Source: SZUA-442 sp963759175 (GTDB taxonomy: Bacteria; Actinomycetota; Acidimicrobiia; Spongiisociales; UBA5794). Taken from it: a stretch of DNA of 64,000 nucleotides. Shown here piece after piece: positions 8,803 through 17,496 of this stretch; within the stretch, counting starts at the first letter, position 1; every line of letters begins with the position of its first letter. Position numbers and translations under genes: made by a program. The notes beneath the pieces were generated by a model, which was given only the letters and a program-made list of their open reading frames with translations, ran no database searches and was not told the origin of the DNA. Where the stretch lies: the NCBI GenBank assembly GCA_963759175.1, contig CAVWXP010000017.1, forward strand, positions 1 through 64,000. Reading direction: 5' to 3'.

Positions 8803-9392
8803 CAGACATCCCCTCCGTCGGCCGCGCCGACCGTTGCGGACGCCTTGATCGGGACACCGGCGGCGACAGCACCGTGCAGCTTCGCCACGATGACATCGGG
8901 CCCCTCCTTGCCGATGACCGTGCCGTCGATCAGCACGATCGGGGCGAGTCCACACGAACCGAGGCACCGGGCCGTCTTGAGGGTGACGACCCCGTCGGCC
9001 GTCGTCTCGCCCTGGGTGATGCCGTAGGCCTCTCCGACCGCACCGACGATCTTGTCTGCGCCCTTGACGTAGCACGCGGTACCGGTGCACACGGTGCACG
9101 TGTGATCGCCCGGCGGGTCGAAGGTGAACAGCTCGTAGAACGTCGCGACACCGAACACGCGGGACGGGGGAAGGCGGAATGCTCGAGAGACGTAGGTGAG
9201 GATGCCCTCATCGAGGTGGCCGAAGACGTCCTGGGCGATGTGCAGCGTCTCGATCAGTTGGTCTTGTGCGTAGCGCGTCCGCTTGAGGTGCTTGTCGATG
9301 ACGGTGAAGCGGTCGTCACCAGACGGGTGAGGTTCATCCCTGGGCGGGCGGCCCGTTGCGCGTGCACCAGCACGGTCGGTTGGGTCGGTCAT
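8802..9392 (-). CDS. hoxE: Hydrogenase diaphorase [2Fe-2S] subunit HoxE
   Basis: 196 aa NuoE-like protein: a helical N-terminal domain, then a thioredoxin-like fold with the [2Fe-2S] ligands CTVCTGTACYVKG and CLGSCGLAP. First gene of hoxEFUYH-protease; all junctions overlap or are within 13 nt. GGAAGGA precedes ATG 9392. The promoter carries a palindrome (9414-9432). HoxE makes this a five-subunit enzyme like those of cyanobacteria and some actinobacteria. Confidence 0.93.
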   Translation of the reverse strand: MTDPTDRAGARATGRPPRDEPHPSGDDRFTVIDKHLKRTRYAQDQLIETLHIAQDVFGHLDEGILTYVSRAFRLPPSRVFGVATFYELFTFDPPGDHTCTVCTGTACYVKGADKIVGAVGEAYGITQGETTADGVVTLKTARCLGSCGLAPIVLIDGTVIGKEGPDVIVAKLHGAVAAGVPIKASATVGAADGGDV

Positions 9393-9413
9393 GCGTCCTT
9401 CCCTCGAGGATTC

Positions 9414-9432
9414 CCTTAGTCTATCACTAAGG
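9414..9432 (-). promoter_or_regulatory. Palindromic operator upstream of hoxE
   Basis: CCTTAGT-CTATC-ACTAAGG: perfect 7-bp arms around 5 bp, 22 nt before hoxE. On the minus strand it contains TAGACT, a possible -10, so a bound protein would block initiation. The arrangement CYTAGT-N5-ACTARG recurs at the sqr-like gene (63627-63643). Rrf2-type regulators use such short palindromes, but the family is not identified here. Confidence 0.6.
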
Positions 9433-9475
9433 ATCTCATGTGCGAGGTGGGTTCACCAACGGGATCAACCCGCCG

Positions 9476-10294
9476 TCAGTGGATCTCCGGCCCTACGAGG
9501 TGTGCCATGACCTCGGCGAGTGTCGGGTGATCGATGTCACGCAGATCGGCGATCCGGATGTAGATCTCGGCGGCCGCCTCGTGGAAGCCGGGCGGGAGAT
9601 CCGTCGATTCGAGCGCCGCGGCGATCTCCTCCATCTCCCCGGCGAACCGCCATGCCTTCGGGCCCGTGCCCGTGGCGCGACGCTGGATGCGATCGGTGAG
9701 ACCGGGGATGGACCGATCCCATTCGGCGAGGAGCTGGTCGACGACGCCCATCGACTCCGCGTAGGCGCGCATCGCAAAGAGCAGGGCGGCACTCCCCTTC
9801 GTCCAACCGGCGTAGGCCATCTTCAACGCTGACGCGGAACCGGGTGGGCCCTCGATGATGATCGGCTCGAGATGGGTCCCCTCCCACAGGGAGGCGACGA
9901 CGGGCGCGTCGTCCCCGCACAGGTACATGCGCGCGACGCCGGGCTCCGTCGGAGGCGACCCGAATATGCCGGCGTCGACGAAACGCGGGAACAAGCGAGC
10001 AATGCGAACACACGTGGTGGGTGCGATGGCGTTCGCATCGACGTAGATGCCGGCGAACCGCTTCCTGGCGACATCCTGCGCCACCGACAGCGCAGCGTCG
10101 GGTGGGCAGACGGAGATGATGAGGTCGGCTTCGGCGACGAGCTGGCGCATCGACCCGACGTCGCGGAAGCCGTGACGCTCGGCGCGTCCATGGCTGGCAT
10201 CGGACCTCCCGTTCGACGCCCACACCACATCCGCGTCGATCAGGGTCCCCATGGCCGAACCCATGTCTCCCGGGTTGATGATCCCTACCTGCAT
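9476..10294 (-). CDS. NAD(P)-dependent oxidoreductase, 6-phosphogluconate dehydrogenase-like
   Basis: 272 aa. N-terminal Rossmann fold (GIINPGDMGSAMG), then IYVDANAIAP and VDAGIFGSPP typical of beta-hydroxyacid dehydrogenases. The C-terminal helical domain has KMAYAGWTKGSAALLFAMRA, resembling DUF1932. It probably oxidises a hydroxyacid or reduces an imine; the substrate is unknown. Start ATG 10294 was chosen over an upstream in-frame option because TATCGT stands 6 nt before it (leaderless pattern). Stands alone between hox and the ABC importer. Confidence 0.75.
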   Translation of the reverse strand: MQVGIINPGDMGSAMGTLIDADVVWASNGRSDASHGRAERHGFRDVGSMRQLVAEADLIISVCPPDAALSVAQDVARKRFAGIYVDANAIAPTTCVRIARLFPRFVDAGIFGSPPTEPGVARMYLCGDDAPVVASLWEGTHLEPIIIEGPPGSASALKMAYAGWTKGSAALLFAMRAYAESMGVVDQLLAEWDRSIPGLTDRIQRRATGTGPKAWRFAGEMEEIAAALESTDLPPGFHEAAAEIYIRIADLRDIDHPTLAEVMAHLVGPEIH

Positions 10295-10403
10295 ACAGCA
10301 ACGATAGGCACGACCCACGCATCCTCACTGCATGCGGCGATCGATCGGGGCGAGATGCATCGACGCCCCGGAATCCCAGGGTGCGCCGACACCGCAGCGA
10401 ATG

Positions 10404-11143
<740 letters not shown>

Positions 11144-11147
<4 letters not shown>

Positions 11148-11948
11148 CGTCCCTTGTTCGTCCGTTTCTCGAGACGTCGCACCAGGTAGGTCAGGGGCAA
11201 CGTGATGATCAGGTACATGATGGCTGCGACGGTGAGCGGCGTGGCGTTCTGGGTCTCGGTCATGAAGTCACGGGCGAACTTCGTGAGCTCCTTCGACAGC
11301 GGCGTGGTGCCGATGACGAACAGCAGCGACGTGTCCTTGATCAACAACACGAGTTCGTTGGTGAGGGGCGGGATGATGATGCGGAACGCCTGCGGCAGGA
11401 TGATGTAGGTCATCGCCTTGCCCCTCGTCATGCCGAGCGACCGTGCCGCCTCCATCTGTCCCCGCGGTACCGCCTCGACTCCGGCCCTGATCGTCTCGGC
11501 CATGTAGGCCGCAGCAACGAGGCCGAGCCCGAGCGTTCCCTTGCCGAGGGTCCCACCCGGGCACTCGGATACCGAGGGCGATCGGGAGGCCGAAGGCGAC
11601 GAGGATGATCGTGATGAGCGCCGGGAGTCCCCGGAACAGCTCGATGAAGCCGGTGGCGAACCAGCGATACGGGGCAATCGTCGAGCGCTTCATGAGCGCC
11701 AGGAACAAGGCGAGGACGAGACCGAAGCTGAAGGCCATCGTCGTGTAGATGATCGTGTTCTTCGCCCCGACGGTGATGACCTCGGGGAGCATCGCCCTGA
11801 TGATGTCGGGTTGGAAGAACGCCTGCTGGAGCGTCGCCCAGTCGATGGTGAAGGCGAGGATGACCAGGATGACGACCGTGATGGCATAGATGATCCACCG
11901 ACGGATCTTGGCCTTCCGGACCCGGCTGGATTTCGCTACGACCACCAT
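11144..11948 (-). CDS. Polar amino-acid ABC importer, permease, frameshifted
   Basis: HisM/GlnP-type inner-membrane permease, about 267 aa when two frames are joined. The N-terminal part has TM segments and LPEVITVGAKNTIIYTT; the C-terminal part has the EAA loop EAARSLGMTRGKAMTYIILP that docks on the ATPase. The frame breaks near 11560: FGLPIALGIRVPG must continue as GTLGKGTLGLG, which needs removal of one base in a CCCGGGTGGG context. Start ATG 11948 begins a short basic cytoplasmic tail. Lies downstream of the binding protein gene behind a strong hairpin. Confidence 0.88.
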
Positions 11949-12004
11949 TGGTGGTGCACGTTACCCCCACGAACCCGGCGCACGCAGATCGACGGGACGC
12001 GACA

Positions 12005-12032
12005 GCGGGGGGCGGCCGCAGCCGCCCCCCGC
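12005..12032 (-). terminator. GC hairpin between binding protein and permease genes
   Basis: Perfect 12-bp stem GCGGGGGGCGGC / GCCGCCCCCCGC with a 4-nt loop, starting 23 nt after the binding protein stop and before the permease start. No U-run. It may cap the binding-protein mRNA so that it is made in excess over the membrane parts, a usual pattern in ABC importers. Confidence 0.6.
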
Positions 12033-12054
12033 TTCTGTTCACGATCGTGAGGGA

Positions 12055-12831
12055 TCAACCCTGGGGGAAGAACTCCTCGTAGATCTCGTCGTACGTGCCC
12101 TCGTCGCGCACAGTCGCGAGCGAGGCGTTGACCGCTGCGAGCAGATCCTCGGATCCCTCCTCCTTGACGGCGAATCCGTAGAACTCATCCGTCGTGTAGG
12201 TCTCGACGAGCACGAAGTCGGCGTTGTTCAGGGCCGCATCACCGTTCGTCACGATGTCCTGGAGCACGGCGTCGACCTCACCCGCGGTGAGTGCGAGGAT
12301 CAGGTCACCGGGGTTCTCGAAGGACACGATCGAAGCATCGGATGCGTTCGCGTTCGCGTACTCCTCACCGGTCGTACCGGTCTGGACACCGAGGTTCCTG
12401 CCTGCTGTGTCGGCGAGGGACGCAATGCCCGAGCTCGACGTCGACAGGAGCGACTGGTCACCCGAGAAGTATCCGTCGGAGAAGTCGATGTTCTCCTCGC
12501 GCTCCTCGGTGATGGTGATCGATGCCGCTGCGATGTCGCAGTCCCCGGCTTCCATGGCGAGGCCCGATGTGATCGGGTCGAAGCCGATGTTGACGATCTC
12601 GGTCTCGAGGCCGAGGTCATCGGCAATCGCACGCATCAGCTCGATGTCGAATCCGGTGAACTCGCCGTCCACTTCGAACTCCATCGGCGGGTACGGCGAA
12701 TCGGTGCACACCGTGAGCGTGCCTTCATTGACGAGGCCAAGGGCGCTCGTATCGGTCGAGTCGTCGCTGCATGCCGATGCAAAGAGCGCGAGCGCCAGCA
12801 CCAACACAACAGTCATTCGTAGGTGTTTCAT
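12055..12831 (-). CDS. Polar amino-acid ABC importer, substrate-binding lipoprotein
   Basis: 258 aa. A signal peptide with hydrophobic core ends in a lipobox (FASAC), so the mature protein is lipid-anchored outside the membrane. Family SBP_bac_3: GTLTVCTDSPYPPMEF, GFDIELMRAIADDLGL, GEVDAVLQD. The start ATG 12831 is set by a strong GGAGGAGGAG Shine-Dalgarno. First gene of the importer operon (binding protein, permease, ATPase). Confidence 0.92.
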   Translation of the reverse strand: MKHLRMTVVLVLALALFASACSDDSTDTSALGLVNEGTLTVCTDSPYPPMEFEVDGEFTGFDIELMRAIADDLGLETEIVNIGFDPITSGLAMEAGDCDIAAASITITEEREENIDFSDGYFSGDQSLLSTSSSGIASLADTAGRNLGVQTGTTGEEYANANASDASIVSFENPGDLILALTAGEVDAVLQDIVTNGDAALNNADFVLVETYTTDEFYGFAVKEEGSEDLLAAVNASLATVRDEGTYDEIYEEFFPQG

Positions 12832-12946
12832 GAGTATCTCCTCCTCCGCCGCGCAGCCATCGTGACGGGTTCCGATCAAGCCTAGGCGCATCGCTGGCGT
12901 CCCCACCAAGCCGATGCCCACCCACACCACGTACGACATTTGTCGG

Positions 12947-13717
12947 TCAGCATCTCCCAGGTGCGACGGAAACCATGAATAGGCGGCTGAAGGGCAGCAC
13001 CGTCGTCCCGGAATCATCGGCGGGATAGGCATCGCGATAGCTCTGACGGCACTGCTCGGAGAACCGCTCGGCCGAATCCGTGTCGAGTGCAGCGAGGACC
13101 GGACGCAACACCGATCCCGTGACCCACGTCCATACCGGATCGGCACCGGTCAGGCGTTGGAAGTACGTCGTGCGCCACAGATCGGTATCGCCGGGAGCGA
13201 GCCACCGCAGGTACTCGGCCGGTGTTGCGAGCCGGTCCCGCAGGAGGGCCGCTCGCGCACCCTCCGGCCAGGATCCTGCGTCGAGGATCTCGGCGGGGAC
13301 CCGATGGGTGGGTTCCGCCCAGTTGTCGGGCATCTGGACCGCAAGGACGCCGCCGGGAGCGAGATACGACATGAGGCGCGGGAACAGCTCCTCGTGCTCA
13401 TCGAGCCAGTGGAGTGTCGCGTTCGAGTAGAGCACGTCGACCGGAGCGTCGGGCTCCCATGTGGCGATATCGCCGACGGAGAACCGGATCGTGGGGTGGT
13501 CCCCGGTGGCGCGGGAGATCATCTCCGAGGATGCATCGAACCCGGACACGTCTGCATTCGGCCATCGTTCCGCCAGCACCGCCGTGAGGTTCCCGGCACC
13601 ACAGCCGATGTCGACGACGGTCGAAGGGTCTGTCATCGTGATCCGCGCCATCAACTCGAGCCCCGGTCGGGCCCTGTCGTCCGCAAAGCGCAGGTACCGG
13701 TCGGGGTCCCAGGTCAC
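12947..13717 (-). CDS. tam: Trans-aconitate 2-methyltransferase
   Basis: 256 aa SAM-dependent methyltransferase that detoxifies trans-aconitate by methyl ester formation. Motif I VVDIGCGAGNLTAVL. The family-specific stretches YLRFADDRARPGLEL, HEELFPRLMSYL, VQMPDNWAEPTHRV and DLWRTTYF closely match E. coli Tam. Starts at GTG 13717 with TAGGGT (13724-13729) 6 nt upstream and no Shine-Dalgarno: leaderless pattern. Confidence 0.9.
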   Translation of the reverse strand: MTWDPDRYLRFADDRARPGLELMARITMTDPSTVVDIGCGAGNLTAVLAERWPNADVSGFDASSEMISRATGDHPTIRFSVGDIATWEPDAPVDVLYSNATLHWLDEHEELFPRLMSYLAPGGVLAVQMPDNWAEPTHRVPAEILDAGSWPEGARAALLRDRLATPAEYLRWLAPGDTDLWRTTYFQRLTGADPVWTWVTGSVLRPVLAALDTDSAERFSEQCRQSYRDAYPADDSGTTVLPFSRLFMVSVAPGRC

Positions 13718-13819
13718 GGACCCACCCTATCGCTTGCCCCAGGCGACTACTATCAGTAGTGTGCTCGCCACGGCTTGGAGCTGGGAAGGCACCGCACGCT
13801 CTCGATCCAGGAGGACATC

Positions 13820-14599
13820 ATGCGACGATGGCTCGCAGTTGCACTGACGGCCATGATGGTTGCAGCCATGACCACCGTCGCCATGGCCGACGACGAGGCA
13901 CCTGAGTTCGGCGACACGGTCGAGGATCGGGGCGAACTCGCCGACAAGCAGCTCCAAAGGGCCCGATCGCTTGCGACATACTTCTCGGCGATCCTGCCTG
14001 CCGCTCCGATCCCCGAGGGCGCTCCGGATGATGCGACAGGAGAGCCCTTCGTTTCGTGCCTCGTCGAGGACGCCGAGGAAGCAGGAACCGTCGATGATGC
14101 CGCATCCGCCCTGTGCGAAGTGCTCGTCGAACTCCGGACAGGCGATGAGCGGGTCGGTTGGGGCGCCATGTACAAGCTCCTCCTCCTCTCCCAAGCCAAG
14201 GACGTGAGCCTCTCCGAACTGCTCGCCGAGTTCAGCGAATCGGATGAAGGATGGGGATTCGGCAAGGCCTTCAAGGAACTCCGCGAGGGTGGCGACCCCG
14301 ACTGGCGCGGCGACACGCCCAAGAACCTCGGTCAATTCAAGAAGCAGGAACGCGGCGACAAGGCGAAGCCAGAGCGCGGACCCGAAGAAGGACCGCTAGG
14401 CGGGGCTGCACTGAGCTACCCGGTAGCCACCATCGCCCGCGCTGCGAGGTATCCGCACATGCCGTGGACACCCCCGCCCGGCGGAACCGCCGACGATCCG
14501 AGGAACACGTCGTCGGACAACCGGAACGGCCGGGCGTCGCCGAGCTGGAGAACCTTGCGCAGACCGAACCGGCCCCCGCCGATGTCTCCACCGACGTAG
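13820..14599 (+). CDS. Secreted protein of unknown function (3' end probably frameshifted)
   Basis: Family not recognised. The first 26 residues are a signal peptide (MRRWLAVALTAMMVAAMTTVAMA), then an acidic, mostly helical domain with two cysteines, and a charged tail. CAGGAGG lies before ATG 13820. An ACTACT-ATC-AGTAGT palindrome (13746-13760) overlaps a possible TACTAT -10. As written, the last 60 or so codons run antisense over the oxidoreductase gene and are proline/arginine rich. Removing one C from the CCC at 14381-14383 makes the protein end ...GPKKDR at TAG 14397-14399, 17 nt before the convergent stop. That is the likely true end. Confidence 0.65.
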   Translation: MRRWLAVALTAMMVAAMTTVAMADDEAPEFGDTVEDRGELADKQLQRARSLATYFSAILPAAPIPEGAPDDATGEPFVSCLVEDAEEAGTVDDAASALCEVLVELRTGDERVGWGAMYKLLLLSQAKDVSLSELLAEFSESDEGWGFGKAFKELREGGDPDWRGDTPKNLGQFKKQERGDKAKPERGPEEGPLGGAALSYPVATIARAARYPHMPWTPPPGGTADDPRNTSSDNRNGRASPSWRTLRRPNRPPPMSPPT

Positions 14600-15810
14600 T
14601 TCGGGTTGTGCAGCTGGTACTGGCGGGCATTCATCGTTGCCGATGCCACGATCGTGCCCCTGAAGCCGGGAGCGAAGCGTTCGATCTGGTCGATGATCCG
14701 ATCCGTCATGTCGACCGTCGAACCGTTGGGGACGTGGCAATACGCCCAGACCGTGTGCCGTCCGGCGGGCGCCCGCGTCGTATCGAACAGTGAGGGCTGG
14801 GACACGAGCACGAACGGTCGATCCGGATGCTCACCCGACATGACTGCCTGCTCGGCACTCGAGATCTCGTCGAACGATCCGCCCACGTGCACCGTGCCGG
14901 CCCGCGGGCTCAGCGCATCGAGCCACGGCACGGGTGCGTCGAGGGCGAAGTCGACCTTGAATGCCCCCGGGCCTGGTCGCCACGCCGCGAGGCGCCTGCG
15001 CACGGGTCGCGACATCCGCTCACCAGCGATCTGGAGGGCCGCCGATGGCATCACGTCGAGCACGGCACGGGGGGCATCGATGTCCGCCATCGACCGGACG
15101 TGGTGGCCAGTCGTGATCGTGCCACCGCCATCGGTCACGAGACGTGCCAGGGATCGAGCGATAGCGATCGACCCGCCCTCGGCGATCGGCCACCCGACCG
15201 CATGCCCGAGGATGCCGAGGAACAGGCCGACACCAGCGGTCCCCGGCGCATGGAGCGAAGCGACCGAGTGTGCGGCGAGACCGCCGATGAGCGCCTTGGC
15301 CGGCCCGTCTTTGAACCCGGCCGCCAGGACGGAGGCAGGAGCACCGCCGATGGCGGCAACCCGAGCGAATGCGGTCGGCGCCGGCGGGCGAACCACCATG
15401 GGGGCCAGCACCGCGCCGATCGTTGCGTCGATGTCGTCGAGGAACGGCGACATGAGGGCGCGGTAGCGCCGTGCGTCCGAGCCGAGCATGGCTGCGGTCG
15501 CGTCGAGGTCGCGGTGCAGCACAACCACCTCGCCGCCGCCCAACGGATGGGCGAGGGGGATCTCGGGTTGGATCCATCGAACATCGAGTCCGATGTCACG
15601 GAAGAAGGGTGACGCCAACGCTGTGGGGTGAACGGCGGAACACACGTCGTGGAGGTAGCCGGGCATCGTGAGCTCCTCGGTGCGAGTACCGCCTCCGATG
15701 TGTGGGGCCTGCTCGATGACGTGCACACGCATGCCCGCACGGGTGAGTTCGGCTGCCGCGGCGAGGCCGTTTGGTCCCGATCCCACGACGGCTGCATCGA
15801 ACCCCGTCAT
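14416..15810 (-). CDS. Phytoene-dehydrogenase-like FAD oxidoreductase
   Basis: 464 aa flavoprotein of the CrtI/COG1233 group. N-terminal dinucleotide fold VVGSGPNGLAAAAELTRAG and the C-terminal FAD motif FLGSSAVPPGGGVHGMCGY. Other family marks: GGGTRTEEL near residue 40 and PIAEGGSIAIARSLA. Enzymes of this group desaturate or isomerise isoprenoids, but no other carotenoid gene is nearby, so the substrate is unknown. The gene downstream converges on its 3' end. Confidence 0.8.
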   Translation of the reverse strand: MTGFDAAVVGSGPNGLAAAAELTRAGMRVHVIEQAPHIGGGTRTEELTMPGYLHDVCSAVHPTALASPFFRDIGLDVRWIQPEIPLAHPLGGGEVVVLHRDLDATAAMLGSDARRYRALMSPFLDDIDATIGAVLAPMVVRPPAPTAFARVAAIGGAPASVLAAGFKDGPAKALIGGLAAHSVASLHAPGTAGVGLFLGILGHAVGWPIAEGGSIAIARSLARLVTDGGGTITTGHHVRSMADIDAPRAVLDVMPSAALQIAGERMSRPVRRRLAAWRPGPGAFKVDFALDAPVPWLDALSPRAGTVHVGGSFDEISSAEQAVMSGEHPDRPFVLVSQPSLFDTTRAPAGRHTVWAYCHVPNGSTVDMTDRIIDQIERFAPGFRGTIVASATMNARQYQLHNPNYVGGDIGGGRFGLRKVLQLGDARPFRLSDDVFLGSSAVPPGGGVHGMCGYLAARAMVATG

Positions 15811-15863
15811 GGACGTCGAACGCCCGTTGTTCGATCGGTTCGACGGCGATCATCCACGAGGAC

Positions 15864-17009
15864 TCACACACCCATCCCGCGGCCGATGATCTCCTTCATG
15901 ATCTCCGTTGTGCCGCCATAGATGGTCTGGACCCTCGCATCGAGGTACGCCTTGGCGATGGGGTACTCGAGCATGTAGCCGTAGCCGCCGTGCATCTGGA
16001 CGCCCGTGTCGACCACACGACGTAGCATCTCGGTCGTCCACCACTTGGCTTCGGCAGCCTGCTCGATCGTCAATCGTCCGTGAGCATGCTCCTCGAGCAA
16101 CCGGTCGATGAACACCCGACCGATGTCCACCTCGGTCTTGGCTTCGGCCAGCTGGAATCGGCTGTTCTGGAATGCCCCGATCGGCCTGCCGAAGGCCCGA
16201 CGTTCCTGGGCGTATGCGACGGTGAGGTCGAGGGCGGCCTGGGCGCCGGCGACAGCCCCAACGGCGATCGACAGGCGTTCCTGAGGGAGGTTGTTGACGA
16301 GTTGGAAGAAGGCAGCGCCCTCCTCACCGAGACGATTGTCGACCGGCACAGCGACATCTGAGAAGAACAACTCGGCGGTGTCCTGGGCGTGGAGTCCCAT
16401 CTTCTCGAGGTTGCGTCCGCGGGTGAACCCGTCCATTCCGTCCTCGACCACCAGCAGGGTGAGCCCGCCATGGGGGTCATCCGATGTCCGGGTGACGACG
16501 ATGACGAGGTCGGCGTTGATGCCGTTGGTGATGAAGGTCTTCGACCCATTGACGATGTAGACGTCCCCGTCACGCCTCGCCGTGGTGGCGATTCCTGCGA
16601 GATCCGAGCCCGTCCCGGGTTCGGTCATGGCAATGGCCGTCATCAGCGAGCCGTCGGCAAGGCCGGGTAGCCATCGGTCCTTCTGGTCGTCCGAGCAATA
16701 GGACAAGAAGTACGGCAGACACACGTCGTTGTGGAGCGTGATGCACATGCCTGCACCTCCGACACCACTCCCCACGACGACCTCACCGATGATCGCGTTG
16801 TAGCGGAAGTCGTCGACGCCGCCTCCGCCATGAACCTCGGGTATCGCCATGCCGAGGAGGCCGGCTGCGCCAGCCTTGCGGAACATCGCCTTGTCGACCT
16901 TCCCGGCTGCTTCCCATGCGGCGTCGTGCGGCACGATCTCGGTATCGACGAAGTGCTGGACCGAGGCGCGGAACAGCTCATGGTCGGTGTCGAATCCGAT
17001 ACGTTGCAT
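15864..17009 (-). CDS. Acyl-CoA dehydrogenase
   Basis: 381 aa, full-length FAD enzyme that introduces a trans-2 double bond into acyl-CoA. Signatures: AMTEPGTGSDLAGI (FAD/substrate loop), GSKTFITNG, RRAFGRPIGAFQ, QMHGGYGYMLEYP and the C-terminal IYGGTTEIMKEIIGR with the catalytic-loop glutamate. Resembles long/medium-chain members. AGGGAGCG precedes ATG 17009. No other beta-oxidation genes are adjacent. Confidence 0.92.
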   Translation of the reverse strand: MQRIGFDTDHELFRASVQHFVDTEIVPHDAAWEAAGKVDKAMFRKAGAAGLLGMAIPEVHGGGGVDDFRYNAIIGEVVVGSGVGGAGMCITLHNDVCLPYFLSYCSDDQKDRWLPGLADGSLMTAIAMTEPGTGSDLAGIATTARRDGDVYIVNGSKTFITNGINADLVIVVTRTSDDPHGGLTLLVVEDGMDGFTRGRNLEKMGLHAQDTAELFFSDVAVPVDNRLGEEGAAFFQLVNNLPQERLSIAVGAVAGAQAALDLTVAYAQERRAFGRPIGAFQNSRFQLAEAKTEVDIGRVFIDRLLEEHAHGRLTIEQAAEAKWWTTEMLRRVVDTGVQMHGGYGYMLEYPIAKAYLDARVQTIYGGTTEIMKEIIGRGMGV

Positions 17010-17121
17010 GCGACGCTCCCTGCTCGACGCATGCCAACGCTACCCGAGTCGGTGTCGGGATCCGTCCGGGTATCGACGTTGTCGCAGTACCTTCGCTGCC
17101 TACACGATCCAGCGAGGAGCC

Positions 17122-17460
17122 ATGGCAGAACGCGACGTTGCGAACATGCCCGACGGACGGGACCTGTTGCGCGGCATGGGGTGGGAATCACTCCCCTTCA
17201 GCTGCCTCGGGCTCACGCGCAAGACGGGTGTGACATCCAACGCATCCCTGTGGTCGTGGATCATCCTCATCCCGTGGTCATCGAACGGGAAGCCATGGAT
17301 CGACGGAACGGACGTCGTCCCCGCCTCCACCAAGACCGACGACGAGGAGCGCGCGCTGATCATCTCGAAGATGCGGGAGATCCTCGACGAGCGATACGGC
17401 AACGAGGTGGCCAACAGCGCTGTCGACGACTTCCTGTCTGAGATCTTCGACGACCGCTGA
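17122..17460 (+). CDS. Hypothetical protein, 112 aa
   Basis: Not recognised. A small soluble protein with GMGWESLPFSCLGLTRKTG, a hydrophobic/tryptophan patch (SLWSWIILIPW) and an acidic C-terminal helix. GCGAGGAGC precedes ATG 17122. The gene is divergent from the acyl-CoA dehydrogenase gene (113 bp between starts) and converges with malic enzyme. Confidence 0.6.
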   Translation: MAERDVANMPDGRDLLRGMGWESLPFSCLGLTRKTGVTSNASLWSWIILIPWSSNGKPWIDGTDVVPASTKTDDEERALIISKMREILDERYGNEVANSAVDDFLSEIFDDR

Positions 17461-17496
17461 CGGACCCTCCTCGACGAGGTCAGCGACGGACCTCTC

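Noticed and set aside
13746..13760. ACTACT-ATC-AGTAGT as a third member of the hox/sqr operator family
   Set aside because: Arms and spacer differ (3-bp spacer, no CYTAGT core); kept only as a local palindrome in the promoter of the 13.8-kb gene.
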